Below, piece after piece: positions 1 through 5,823 of a DNA stretch of 5,823 nt. The stretch spans positions 1 to 5,823 of the forward strand of contig CALGAA010000413.1 in the NCBI GenBank assembly GCA_937952445.1, read 5' to 3'. The position numbers and the translations under genes are program-made. Every line of letters begins with the position of its first letter. Position 1 is the stretch's first letter. Under the pieces are notes generated by a model that searched no databases, was not told the DNA's origin, and saw only the letters and a program-made list of their open reading frames with translations. The stretch is from an uncultured Bacteroidota bacterium (GTDB lineage Bacteria; Bacteroidota; Bacteroidia; Chitinophagales; Saprospiraceae).

Positions 1-62
1 GTTAAGTGAGCGGAGCTCCCTTTCCGTTTAGGGCCTTCGGCCGTTTGGTTGTTTCGTTGATT
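1..62. repeat. 62-bp direct repeat, copy 1
   Basis: This stretch matches 221-282 base for base except at position 56 (g here, a at 276). It contains the 8-bp palindrome GGAGCTCC (12-19) and a perfect small hairpin GGCC-TTC-GGCC (32-42). Similarity to copy 2 fades after position 62. The left boundary cannot be seen because the window starts inside or exactly at the repeat. One frame (10-57) is open for 16 codons between two stops, too short to call a gene. It is probably a dispersed intergenic repeat, and its function is unknown. Confidence 0.9.
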
Positions 63-220
63 CATTTATTGGTTGGAATTTTATCTGGGCTGGGTTTCCT
101 TTCCTGTTGTATATGGCATAGTTCGTAGGCTTAAATGAGGAAGTAGGGTAGGGCTGTCCATTTCGCGGGGCGAATTTGGGGTTTGTGAATCTTTGCACCG
201 GGGCGCAATGATTCGTTTGT
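63..220. other. Spacer between direct repeats, no gene seen
   Basis: I find no convincing coding frame in this unique sequence. It has two small inverted repeats: TTCGC-GGG-GCGAA at 162-174, and a 10-bp stem with one mismatch at 187-196/205-214. Neither is followed by a clean T-run in either direction. Confidence 0.5.
187..214. other. Imperfect stem-loop next to repeat copy 2
   Basis: The arms GAATCTTTGC (187-196) and GCAATGATTC (205-214) pair at 9 of 10 positions around an 8-base GC-rich loop. The structure ends six bases before repeat copy 2. It lies about 105 bp beyond the stop of the minus-strand gene, so it could help end that transcript. It lacks a U-tract and could equally be part of the repeat unit. 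Confidence 0.3.
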
Positions 221-282
221 GTTAAGTGAGCGGAGCTCCCTTTCCGTTTAGGGCCTTCGGCCGTTTGGTTGTTTCATTGATT
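221..282. repeat. 62-bp direct repeat, copy 2
   Basis: This is the second copy of the repeat at 1-62, with one substitution (position 276) and exactly 220 bp between starts. The palindrome GGAGCTCC (232-239) and the GGCC-TTC-GGCC hairpin (252-262) are both kept. It ends 36 bp from the stop codon of the minus-strand membrane-protein gene. The GC hairpin is therefore the first strong structure a transcript of that gene would meet, although no T-tract follows it. Confidence 0.9.
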
Positions 283-318
283 ATTTTATCGACACATACC
301 CCATAAAGTCGAAGGGAT

Positions 319-1794
319 TCAACCATCCACTAATGGCTGGTTTTTTCGAAATCGTCCGATCAGTACGGTCAAAATTATAGCACAAACCAAAAAATACAGA
401 TCCACAAAAAATCGGTCAAGTACGATTTGCAAAAACGTTAAACCCGCCACGGACAAACTGCCCGACAAGAAGAATAGCCTGAGGAGGGATACCGCAATGC
501 ACGACCAGATCAGCACCAAAAACAAATTATACACCGTATTTTTTCGTCGTCGATAATAGGCCGTAAGGTAAGAGACAACCAAAGTCATACCCCCCACCAG
601 AATAAAATGCATCGAAAACGGAGACCACACATTGCGATCCGGATAAAAGTCCCGGATTAGATCAATCGCAGCATGGGAAAAAGTCAGCGCAATGCCGATT
701 TGCCACGCTATCTCGGGGAATTTCATGATTACCAGGACCATAAGAAGCCCAAAAAACCCGTAATTCACCACCATTCGAAGGATATCCCTTAGGAGAGCGG
801 ATCCAAACCCATCAGCATAAGATCGATTGAGAGAATCCACGATGGGTTCCAATGAATAGGGAACGATGGCGTGAACCACGATCGCCAGAATGGCCAATAG
901 TAGGATTTCTTTTACAACCGAGAAGGAATTGTTCAGCCGGCTTGGAACATATTCCTTGGTGATCGTCGCCAATGTCTCTCTGCTTTTCCAGGCGGCAAGG
1001 CCATACGCCCCGCCGAGCAGGAATCCAAAAGTAAATTCCATCATTTTCCACCAATCCCTCAAAATCGTATGGGGGAATCGGGCATTGATCACAATAAACA
1101 AACTACCCAGTCCAAAACCCAGCGCTCCTCCCACCAGACCGTAGATCGCAAAACGTCGGATCAGACTGAAATCAAAAGCCAATAATTTTGTTTTGTAATA
1201 CATCAACAAGGCTATCGCCCCCATCAACAATGCACCCCAAGACTCATCCCGGGGCCGATCCGGTCCCGAAAAATATAATAGTTTGGGATCGTTAATCATT
1301 TTAAACCCCAATAAAAAAGCAGCTAACATGATCAAAAAACCCACCAGAATCACCTTTCCGGGAATCCGGTGGTATAGAAAACCCAGCGAAAACACGACCC
1401 CACCCAATAATCCCCAAACACCACCTTTCAATGTCGTACCGGCCAAACCCCACCATACCGTGTCCGGATTGCGAAGAAAACCCAGGGTCTGCCCATAGGT
1501 CATTTCACCTCCCAGGCCTATTCCCACGACACCAAAAACGGTTAGGATCGCGGTCAACTGTGTGGGTAATTTAAGTAAAATACCCAGCGATAACCCCAGC
1601 ATGGCACCGGGGATCATTGCTCCAAAAGGTCCGCCACCAATGTGTCCGCGCAACCCCCAGCCCAACATCATTGCCAGGGCAGGGAACAAAATGAAAAGCC
1701 ATTGGGTCGAAAGATTTTGTTTCATGGAAGAGGTATTACTATTGCCATCTAATATTACACAATTGTTGGACCAGTAGCTACGATCAAAGGCCAT
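319..1794 (-). CDS. Polytopic membrane protein, family not recognised
   Basis: The product is a 491-residue integral inner-membrane protein of unknown function. I count about 13 hydrophobic segments, roughly at residues 32-48, 58-74, 80-97, 112-140, 147-165, 186-200, 212-237, 252-268, 293-312, 340-357, 363-380, 394-413 and 420-480 (the last probably two helices). The N-terminal half is very rich in glycine and GxxxG-like helix-packing motifs. Notable are GWGLRGHIGGGPFGAM (45-60), the paired-Trp stretch at 114-116, GLVGGALGFGLG (219-230) and DWWKMMEFTFGF (247-258). Charged residues inside or beside hydrophobic stretches (R49, H51, E97, E253, H374, D378) could line a pore or substrate site. The C-terminal half is more ordinary leucine-rich membrane sequence. 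The start is uncertain: Met1 (1794) lies about 25 bp from a perfect TAnnTTTG promoter box, but residues 1-23 are polar and unlike a signal, so Met24 (codon 1723-1725, giving 468 residues) is a real alternative. The gene is transcribed alone, divergent from the transporter. A transporter or membrane-bound enzyme is possible; I do not assign either. Confidence 0.85.
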   Translation of the reverse strand: MAFDRSYWSNNCVILDGNSNTSSMKQNLSTQWLFILFPALAMMLGWGLRGHIGGGPFGAMIPGAMLGLSLGILLKLPTQLTAILTVFGVVGIGLGGEMTYGQTLGFLRNPDTVWWGLAGTTLKGGVWGLLGGVVFSLGFLYHRIPGKVILVGFLIMLAAFLLGFKMINDPKLLYFSGPDRPRDESWGALLMGAIALLMYYKTKLLAFDFSLIRRFAIYGLVGGALGFGLGSLFIVINARFPHTILRDWWKMMEFTFGFLLGGAYGLAAWKSRETLATITKEYVPSRLNNSFSVVKEILLLAILAIVVHAIVPYSLEPIVDSLNRSYADGFGSALLRDILRMVVNYGFFGLLMVLVIMKFPEIAWQIGIALTFSHAAIDLIRDFYPDRNVWSPFSMHFILVGGMTLVVSYLTAYYRRRKNTVYNLFLVLIWSCIAVSLLRLFFLSGSLSVAGLTFLQIVLDRFFVDLYFLVCAIILTVLIGRFRKNQPLVDG

Positions 1795-1819
1795 AAGGTT
1801 AAGATAGAGGTAGAAAAAC

Positions 1820-1827
1820 CAAATATA
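1820..1827 (-). promoter_or_regulatory. -7 promoter box for the minus-strand gene
   Basis: Read on the minus strand this is TATATTTG, a perfect match to the Bacteroidota primary-sigma -7 consensus TAnnTTTG. Transcription would begin a few bases downstream (near 1813-1815), leaving a leader of about 20 nt before the ATG at 1794. I see no TTG-type -33 element at the expected spacing, so the call rests on the -7 box and its position. Confidence 0.5.
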
Positions 1828-1829
1828 GT

Positions 1830-1997
1830 ATGGATGAAACCTTGCATCCCGGCTTCATTCCCCTGTCCATCCCGCACGGAAGAGTTAATTTAAAAATTCC
1901 GGGAATAGAACCAGGGAACGATTTTTTCCAAACTGTTGCAGACCTCAAACACCCACAGGATATAGCTCTGTTGACCCAAACGAACATGGTGTTTTAG
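1830..1997 (+). CDS. Doubtful 55-codon small ORF
   Basis: An ATG at 1830 opens 55 codons ending in TAG (1995-1997). The peptide runs MDETLHPGFIPLSIPHG to TQTNMVF. Its composition is soluble and protein-like, with mixed acidic, polar and hydrophobic residues and several Pro-Gly turns, and its codon choice resembles the neighbours. No family is recognised, and no membrane segment, signal or cysteine is visible. The frame is closed upstream by a stop at 1800, so this is the only ATG start. Against it: the gene is very short, there is no strong ribosome binding site, and the start lies almost on top of the divergent promoter box of the minus-strand gene. It could be a true small protein, a decayed gene fragment, or chance. 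Confidence 0.22.
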   Translation: MDETLHPGFIPLSIPHGRVNLKIPGIEPGNDFFQTVADLKHPQDIALLTQTNMVF

Positions 1998-2120
1998 TGC
2001 CAGATTCCCAAACGCCATTTCGTCCCAGGGGAATAGGCATTTTTATTTATCTTGCACGCTCAAAATTCCTAAATTCGCCGCCCTGGCCCTATTCAATACC
2101 TGTCAGAGGGGGATGAATAC
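1998..2120. other. Intergenic region before the transporter
   Basis: No credible gene is visible. The sequence includes a T/A-rich patch (2038-2051) and short inverted pairs: GAATAGG at 2031-2037 with CCTATTC at 2088-2094, and CCAGGG at 2025-2030 with CCCTGG at 2081-2086. The pairs are not nested in the order needed for one hairpin, so they may be chance or a protein-binding arrangement. Confidence 0.35.
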
Positions 2121-2128
2121 TACTTTTG
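2121..2128 (+). promoter_or_regulatory. -7 promoter box for the transporter gene
   Basis: TACTTTTG is a perfect match to the Bacteroidota -7 consensus TAnnTTTG and ends 22 bp before the ATG at 2151. The predicted start of transcription near 2133-2136 gives a leader of only about 15-18 nt. No TTG-type -33 box stands out at the usual 19-21 bp spacing. The short leader has no clear Shine-Dalgarno sequence, which fits translation initiation in this phylum. Confidence 0.55.
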
Positions 2129-2150
2129 TAACAAACAGGTCACGATCCCT

Positions 2151-3632
2151 ATGTGGAAACTTTTACAACAAAAGCAATTTCTGGTCCTTGCCGGGCTTGC
2201 AATATTTATCCTTTTCATTTCGATTGTTGAGTTGGATCCCTCCCGCCCTGTATTGACTTACACCGCAGGCATTGCCATATTGATGGCATTTTGGTGGGTG
2301 ACGGAAGCCATCCCCATAGCTATTACGTCTTTGTTACCTGTTTTTTTATTCCCACTTTTTGGTGTGATGGATAGCGGAGATGCAGCAAGCGCATACATCA
2401 ATTACATCATTTTTCTGTATATCGGGGGATTCATGATGGCTTTGGCGATGGAGAAATGGAATTTGCACAAACGAATCGCCTTATATGTACTTCTCACCGT
2501 GGGTCAAAAACCCTTGCAGGTCCTATTTGGATTTATGTTTGCTTGTTTTTTCCTGTCGATGTGGATGAGTAACACGGCCACGGCGATGATGATGGTTCCG
2601 ATTGGATTATCAGTCGTGAAAAACCTGGAAGAATTTTATCCGAAAGAGATTATCCAAAGATACAGCGTGGCTATATTTCTGGGTCTGGCTTACGCCTGCT
2701 CCATCGGGGGTGTAGCGACTTTGATCGGTACTCCCCCCAACTTATCCTTTGCCCGGATTTACGCCATTTCGTTCCCTGAGGCTGATGAAATCAGTTTTGC
2801 CACCTGGATGATGTTTGCTCTCCCCCTGGGGATCATCGTAATGGTGGTGGCCATGTTCGTTCTGTACCTTTTATACGTGCCCAAAAAAGGGATGGGAGCG
2901 ATATCCCGGGATATGTTGAAACAGAAATATGCTGAACTGGGAGCGATGTCCCGCGAAGAAAAATGGGTGGGTGCGTTGTTTACTTTGATGGCGTTGTTGT
3001 GGATTTTCCGGTCACCGATAATCGTCGGATCGTTTCAAATCCCCGGATGGTCCCAATTATTCTCCAATCCAGGCTATTTCAATGATGGTTCTGTAGCCAT
3101 AGCCATGGCAGTTATTTTGTTTTTGATCCCTTCCAGGGAAAATGGAGGGTTGATGGACTGGAAAACAGCGGTGCGTTTACCCTGGGATATCGTTTTGTTA
3201 TTTGGTGGAGGATTTGCGCTGGCATTGGCCGTAAAAGACACCGGCCTGGGCCTTTGGTTGGGTGAATTGGTCACCCAAAGTGGTCATTGGAGTCCGGTAG
3301 GTTTGATGGCTGTTCTCACTGCGGGCATGTCCTTTTTGACAGAATTCACCTCCAATACGGCTACCACAGAAATGGCTCTTCCGATTATTGCGGGCATCTC
3401 CGAAAGTTCAGGAATACCCCCTTTATTGTTGATGGTCCCGGTAACGGTAGCAGCATCCATGGCTTTTATGCTGCCCATTGCTACCCCACCAAATGCCATC
3501 ATTTTTGGCAGTAGCTCACTGCGAATCATCGACATGGTCAAAGCAGGATTTATCATCGATATCATTGCTGTGTTGCTGAATATTGCGGCGATGTATTTAT
3601 GGGGAATACCTGTGTTTGGCATCGATATTTGA
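2151..3632 (+). CDS. DASS/SLC13 family sodium:anion (dicarboxylate) symporter
   Basis: The product is a 493-residue inner-membrane secondary transporter of the divalent anion:Na+ symporter family (DASS, SLC13; relatives include VcINDY, SdcS and CitT). Members usually import succinate, fumarate, malate or citrate with Na+; some carry sulfate. The sequence has the family's internal repeat. The first half holds WMSNTAT (138-144) and IGTPPN (192-197); the second holds TEFTSNTATTE (397-407) and IATPPN (443-448). The paired SNT motifs sit at the tips of two re-entrant hairpins and, in VcINDY, contact substrate carboxylates and Na+. The stretch around 435-450 closely fits the classical Na:sulfate/dicarboxylate signature. 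PWDIVLLFGGGFALA (344-358) is also typical. About eleven hydrophobic segments and two hairpins are visible, with a cytosolic linker near 244-272. Length is normal and the ORF intact. The start at 2151 puts a short MWKLLQQKQF head before helix 1 and lies just downstream of a good promoter box. It appears to be transcribed alone. Exact substrate cannot be read from the sequence; dicarboxylate is most likely. Confidence 0.93.
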   Translation: MWKLLQQKQFLVLAGLAIFILFISIVELDPSRPVLTYTAGIAILMAFWWVTEAIPIAITSLLPVFLFPLFGVMDSGDAASAYINYIIFLYIGGFMMALAMEKWNLHKRIALYVLLTVGQKPLQVLFGFMFACFFLSMWMSNTATAMMMVPIGLSVVKNLEEFYPKEIIQRYSVAIFLGLAYACSIGGVATLIGTPPNLSFARIYAISFPEADEISFATWMMFALPLGIIVMVVAMFVLYLLYVPKKGMGAISRDMLKQKYAELGAMSREEKWVGALFTLMALLWIFRSPIIVGSFQIPGWSQLFSNPGYFNDGSVAIAMAVILFLIPSRENGGLMDWKTAVRLPWDIVLLFGGGFALALAVKDTGLGLWLGELVTQSGHWSPVGLMAVLTAGMSFLTEFTSNTATTEMALPIIAGISESSGIPPLLLMVPVTVAASMAFMLPIATPPNAIIFGSSSLRIIDMVKAGFIIDIIAVLLNIAAMYLWGIPVFGIDI

Positions 3633-3926
3633 GATTAAGAAAATGGTATGGGCACAAAGGTCGGCAATGTGATGATAGATTTTTTACCCTTTCTCCCTAT
3701 TGGCTTAGGATCATATTTGCCCTCCCTGCGTTATCGAAAATTCAGATTTTATGGTAAATGACAGGCATATGTTAATTCGCTGAACTTATAAATAACCTTA
3801 CCAGAATCCCTCAGAGGATTTAACACACCCCAGGACAATCTAAGGGGGGGCTTCATCCGTTTATAGTATACTTTCTTTTTAGTGCGGGACCTCAGAAGGC
3901 GTTATTAACAAAAAAACACTTTCACT
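3633..3926. other. Intergenic region between transporter and dehydrogenase
   Basis: These 294 bp show no supported gene on either strand; frames are closed by frequent stops. No classical hairpin-plus-T terminator follows the transporter. A small palindromic patch (AATCC...GGATT with inner CCTC-A-GAGG, about 3805-3820) and a run of seven G (3844-3850) are present. A weak promoter-like box, TATACTTTC (3867-3875), lies about 50 bp before the dehydrogenase start but does not fully match TAnnTTTG. The spacing suggests the dehydrogenase has its own transcript. Confidence 0.45.
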
Positions 3927-5603
3927 ATGAGATCCACACGTACCAATCAATTTTCCGTATTAATTATATTTTTTAGTTTGGTTTTGACCTTTGATTTGGC
4001 TCAGGCTCAGGAGGATCAGGATAGCATCGCGATCACAGAATGGGGCGAGATACACGAAGGTCCTACCGCAATGGTTCCCTTGCCCGATAGTAATTTTATA
4101 CTGATCCAAAAACAAGGTCAGGTCGAACTTCTCGATAACGACGGAAACCACATCGGCGAAATACTCGATTTATCCACCCACATCGGTGACGCAGATGGGG
4201 AACGGGGATTGCTGGGGGTGGCCATCCATCCATCGTACCCTGCCCAACCCTATATTTATTTTAACCATACAGACATCGCCAACCATACAGCGATCGTCCG
4301 GTACACGCTTGATCCGGACACCACAGGAATCGATACCCTGACACGGAAAGTGATTCTCACTATTGAACAACCATATGGCAACCACAATGGCGGTTGGATG
4401 GCATTTGGTCCTGATAATTTTCTGTACATCGGAATGGGAGATGGTGGTTCTGCCGGAGACCCTGAAAACCGCGCGCAGGATCTGAGCACCTTACTGGGCA
4501 AAATGCTCCGGATCGATGTCGATGGTGCCGAGCCTTATGAAATTCCAGAGGACAATCCTTTTGTCGATTCCACAGGATACCGACCCGAGATTTGGTCATA
4601 TGGATGGCGAAATCCCTGGCGATTTAGTTTTGACCGGGAAACAGGGGATATGTGGATTGGTGATGTGGGCCAAAATGAAGTCGAGGAGATCAGTTGGGAA
4701 TCGAGTGATTCCACCGGAGGACTCAATTATGGATGGCGGTGCTACGAAGGGGATCAGGAATTTGATACCAGTGAGGGGTGTAATGGTCCATTTGTAGAAC
4801 CAATTCTGACCCGTAATCATTCGACTGACGATGCCTCCATTATAGGCGGTTACCGATACCGCGGACCTGATACCACATTAACGGGTAATTACTTTTTTGC
4901 AGATTTTATTTCAGGAAACGTGTACATGGCAGTGTTTGCGGATGCGGATACACTGGCCGTGGATTCGTTGCATACGATCGGCAATATCGGTGGCATAGCT
5001 TCTTTTGCTGAGGATAACGATGGTAATTTATACGCGATATCACTCAACGGTCCGGTTTACCGAATCGGAGAAGGAGGGGAAATAGCTGCGCCTTGCGATT
5101 CCATACCAGCACCAGAGCTAACCATAGTGGATAATGAAACAGATTCTACCTTTTTGACCACCGATTCAACTTACGCACAGTACGTGTGGTATTACAGCGA
5201 AACGTCCGATCAAAAAGAGGAATTTGAAGCCATCGATTCGACGTCAAATCATGAATTTTATCCGGAAGCGGAAGGAAATTATTTCGTGGCGGTGACGGAT
5301 AGCAACGGTTGTGTGGCAGAATCGGAAATCGTAGAGGTGGTAATGACCAACGCCGTGAGCGCGCTGGAGTTTTATAAAATCGAAATTTTCCCCAATCCGG
5401 TGACGGACTACATCAACATCCGGACTGATGAGGTCTTACCTCAGGCGCGTATCGAGATAATCAATAGCCAGGGAAGATTGATCCGGCACGAACAGACCCA
5501 ACTGCCCGGTACGCTTTCCATGCAAAATCTACCTACCGGTATGTATTTCGTGAAGTTTATGACGAACAATAAATATCATGTAGCCAGGATATTCAAAGAA
5601 TAG
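3927..5603 (+). CDS. Secreted PQQ-dependent sugar dehydrogenase (GSDH/HHIP-like) with T9SS sorting domain
   Basis: The product is a 558-residue exported protein of the soluble glucose/sorbosone dehydrogenase family, six-bladed beta-propellers that normally oxidise aldoses to lactones using PQQ and calcium. Residues 1-27 form a signal peptide: basic MRSTRTNQ, a hydrophobic core, and likely cleavage after AQA. There is no lipobox cysteine. The propeller spans about 38-381, with ERGLLGVAIHPSY (92-104), PYGNHNGGWMAFGPD (149-163), GMGDGGSAGDP (169-179), LLGKMLRIDVDG (189-200), SYGWRNPWRFSFD (224-236), GDVGQNEVEEI (245-255), LNYGW (266-270) and GGYRYRGP (307-314). By analogy with Acinetobacter soluble GDH and E. 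coli YliI, H153 is the likely catalytic base, and R228, N229, R310 and R312 the likely cofactor and substrate contacts. C272 and C285 could form a disulfide. Residues 390-472 look like an Ig-like spacer (C390, C462). Residues about 482-558 are a type A T9SS sorting domain (IEIFPNPVTDYINI, then LPTGMYFVKF near the end), predicting outer-membrane translocation and surface attachment or release. The true acceptor and sugar are unknown. Confidence 0.92.
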   Translation: MRSTRTNQFSVLIIFFSLVLTFDLAQAQEDQDSIAITEWGEIHEGPTAMVPLPDSNFILIQKQGQVELLDNDGNHIGEILDLSTHIGDADGERGLLGVAIHPSYPAQPYIYFNHTDIANHTAIVRYTLDPDTTGIDTLTRKVILTIEQPYGNHNGGWMAFGPDNFLYIGMGDGGSAGDPENRAQDLSTLLGKMLRIDVDGAEPYEIPEDNPFVDSTGYRPEIWSYGWRNPWRFSFDRETGDMWIGDVGQNEVEEISWESSDSTGGLNYGWRCYEGDQEFDTSEGCNGPFVEPILTRNHSTDDASIIGGYRYRGPDTTLTGNYFFADFISGNVYMAVFADADTLAVDSLHTIGNIGGIASFAEDNDGNLYAISLNGPVYRIGEGGEIAAPCDSIPAPELTIVDNETDSTFLTTDSTYAQYVWYYSETSDQKEEFEAIDSTSNHEFYPEAEGNYFVAVTDSNGCVAESEIVEVVMTNAVSALEFYKIEIFPNPVTDYINIRTDEVLPQARIEIINSQGRLIRHEQTQLPGTLSMQNLPTGMYFVKFMTNNKYHVARIFKE

Positions 5604-5650
5604 AAATTAGAAGAGAGATTGGATTTCGGATATTGAAATTGACATTGGAT
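5604..5650. other. Low-complexity A/G/T-rich spacer
   Basis: Directly after the dehydrogenase stop comes a degenerate stretch with the hexamer TTGGAT at 5619 and 5645 (a third at 5660, inside the adjoining element) amid GATATTGAAATTG-like words. No gene or terminator is visible. Such degenerate purine/thymine stretches are common between genes in this phylum. Confidence 0.35.
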
Positions 5651-5782
5651 AGCGGGAGCTTGGATTGCGGTGCGAAATTCCGGGGAGTCAGAACATAGCT
5701 GTTACTTTTTTTGCTGAAAAAAAAGTAACCAAAAAAGCAGCCCTCTGCAAAGGCGTCCCAGCTCGCGTACAAGCTCCCGGCT
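5651..5782. repeat. Putative intergenic repeat element with nested inverted repeats
   Basis: The outer arms are AGCGGGAGCTT (5651-5661) and AAGCTCCCGGCT (5771-5782), complementary apart from one extra base. Between them lies a long AT-rich stem-loop (5701-5729). The segment after the stem (5731-5782) is more GC-rich. One plus-strand frame is open from 5653 to the TAG at 5782-5784 but has no ATG, and its translation includes VTFFAEKKVTKKAALCKG. From memory, similar stem sequences and peptide-like readings recur between genes in many Bacteroidota genomes, so this is more likely a dispersed repeat than a gene. Copy number cannot be tested here. Confidence 0.5.
5701..5729. repeat. Perfect 12-bp inverted repeat, AT-rich hairpin
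   Basis: GTTACTTTTTTT (5701-5712) pairs perfectly with AAAAAAAGTAAC (5718-5729) around the loop GCTGA. Because the stem itself is a T-run against an A-run, it could act as a weak bidirectional transcription end for the dehydrogenase and for any convergent gene beyond the window. It lacks the GC-rich stem and trailing T-tract of a standard intrinsic terminator. Confidence 0.8.
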
Positions 5783-5823
5783 AGATCTGGAGTCAACATC
5801 AAAACCCGTATCCTACCCCAATA

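Noticed and set aside
32..42. GGCC-TTC-GGCC hairpin as an intrinsic terminator (also at 252-262)
   Set aside because: The stem is only 4 bp and no T-tract follows it in either direction. It is reported only as part of the repeat.
1..282. CRISPR array
   Set aside because: There are only two copies, the unit is 62 bp, the spacing is about 158 bp and no cas gene is present. This does not fit CRISPR repeat or spacer sizes.
1799..1987. 62-codon minus-strand ORF upstream of the membrane-protein gene
   Set aside because: It covers the predicted promoter of the downstream gene, has many Cys, Trp and Arg residues in a non-protein-like mix, and the opposite-strand frame looks more natural. I treat it as chance.
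2025..2094. Long hairpin or riboswitch before the transporter
   Set aside because: The inverted pairs are in the wrong order to nest, and they lie upstream of the predicted transcript start, so they would not be in the leader RNA.
3284..3622. 112-codon minus-strand ORF inside the transporter gene
   Set aside because: It lies wholly within the strongly supported transporter, whose SNT and TPPN motifs occupy the opposite strand. It is a shadow frame.
4256..4820. Several overlapping ORFs on both strands inside the dehydrogenase gene
   Set aside because: All overlap the conserved propeller blades of the real gene and have no recognisable features.
5593..5802. 69-codon minus-strand ORF at the right end
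   Set aside because: Its frame runs through the AT-rich inverted repeat (Phe- and Lys-rich translation) and into the end of the dehydrogenase gene. It is best explained as a reading of the repeat.

Overview
The window reads as chromosomal DNA of a member of the Bacteroidota, most likely a free-living, moderate-GC lineage (Saprospiria or Cytophagia; the lineage is inference). The two strongest pointers are a C-terminal type IX secretion (T9SS) sorting domain on the last gene and two perfect matches to the Bacteroidota primary-sigma -7 element TAnnTTTG just upstream of the first two large genes. Shine-Dalgarno sequences are weak or absent, as is usual in this phylum.

Layout from left to right. 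Positions 1-318 carry no gene. They hold two copies of a 62-bp direct repeat (one mismatch, 220 bp apart), each with small palindromes. Positions 319-1794 (minus strand) encode a polytopic membrane protein of about 13 predicted helices that I cannot assign to a named family. A divergent intergenic region (1795-2150) separates it from a DASS/SLC13-type sodium-coupled anion or dicarboxylate transporter on the plus strand (2151-3632). This region contains one likely promoter for each flanking gene and a doubtful 55-codon ORF. After 294 bp without a gene comes a secreted PQQ-dependent sugar dehydrogenase of the GSDH/HHIP-like family (3927-5603), with a signal peptide, an Ig-like spacer and a T9SS sorting tail. 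The last 220 bp are non-coding in any ordinary sense. They contain a 12-bp-stem, AT-rich inverted repeat nested in a wider pair of inverted arms, and look like a dispersed intergenic repeat.

Functionally the genes do not form an obvious operon or pathway. The transporter would import di- or tricarboxylates (or another oxyanion) with Na+. The dehydrogenase would oxidise aldoses outside the cytoplasm, either surface-attached or released. The minus-strand protein is of unknown role. I see no toxin-antitoxin, phage, CRISPR, transposase, tRNA or rRNA signal. The least explained material is the minus-strand membrane protein and the repeat families at both ends of the window.
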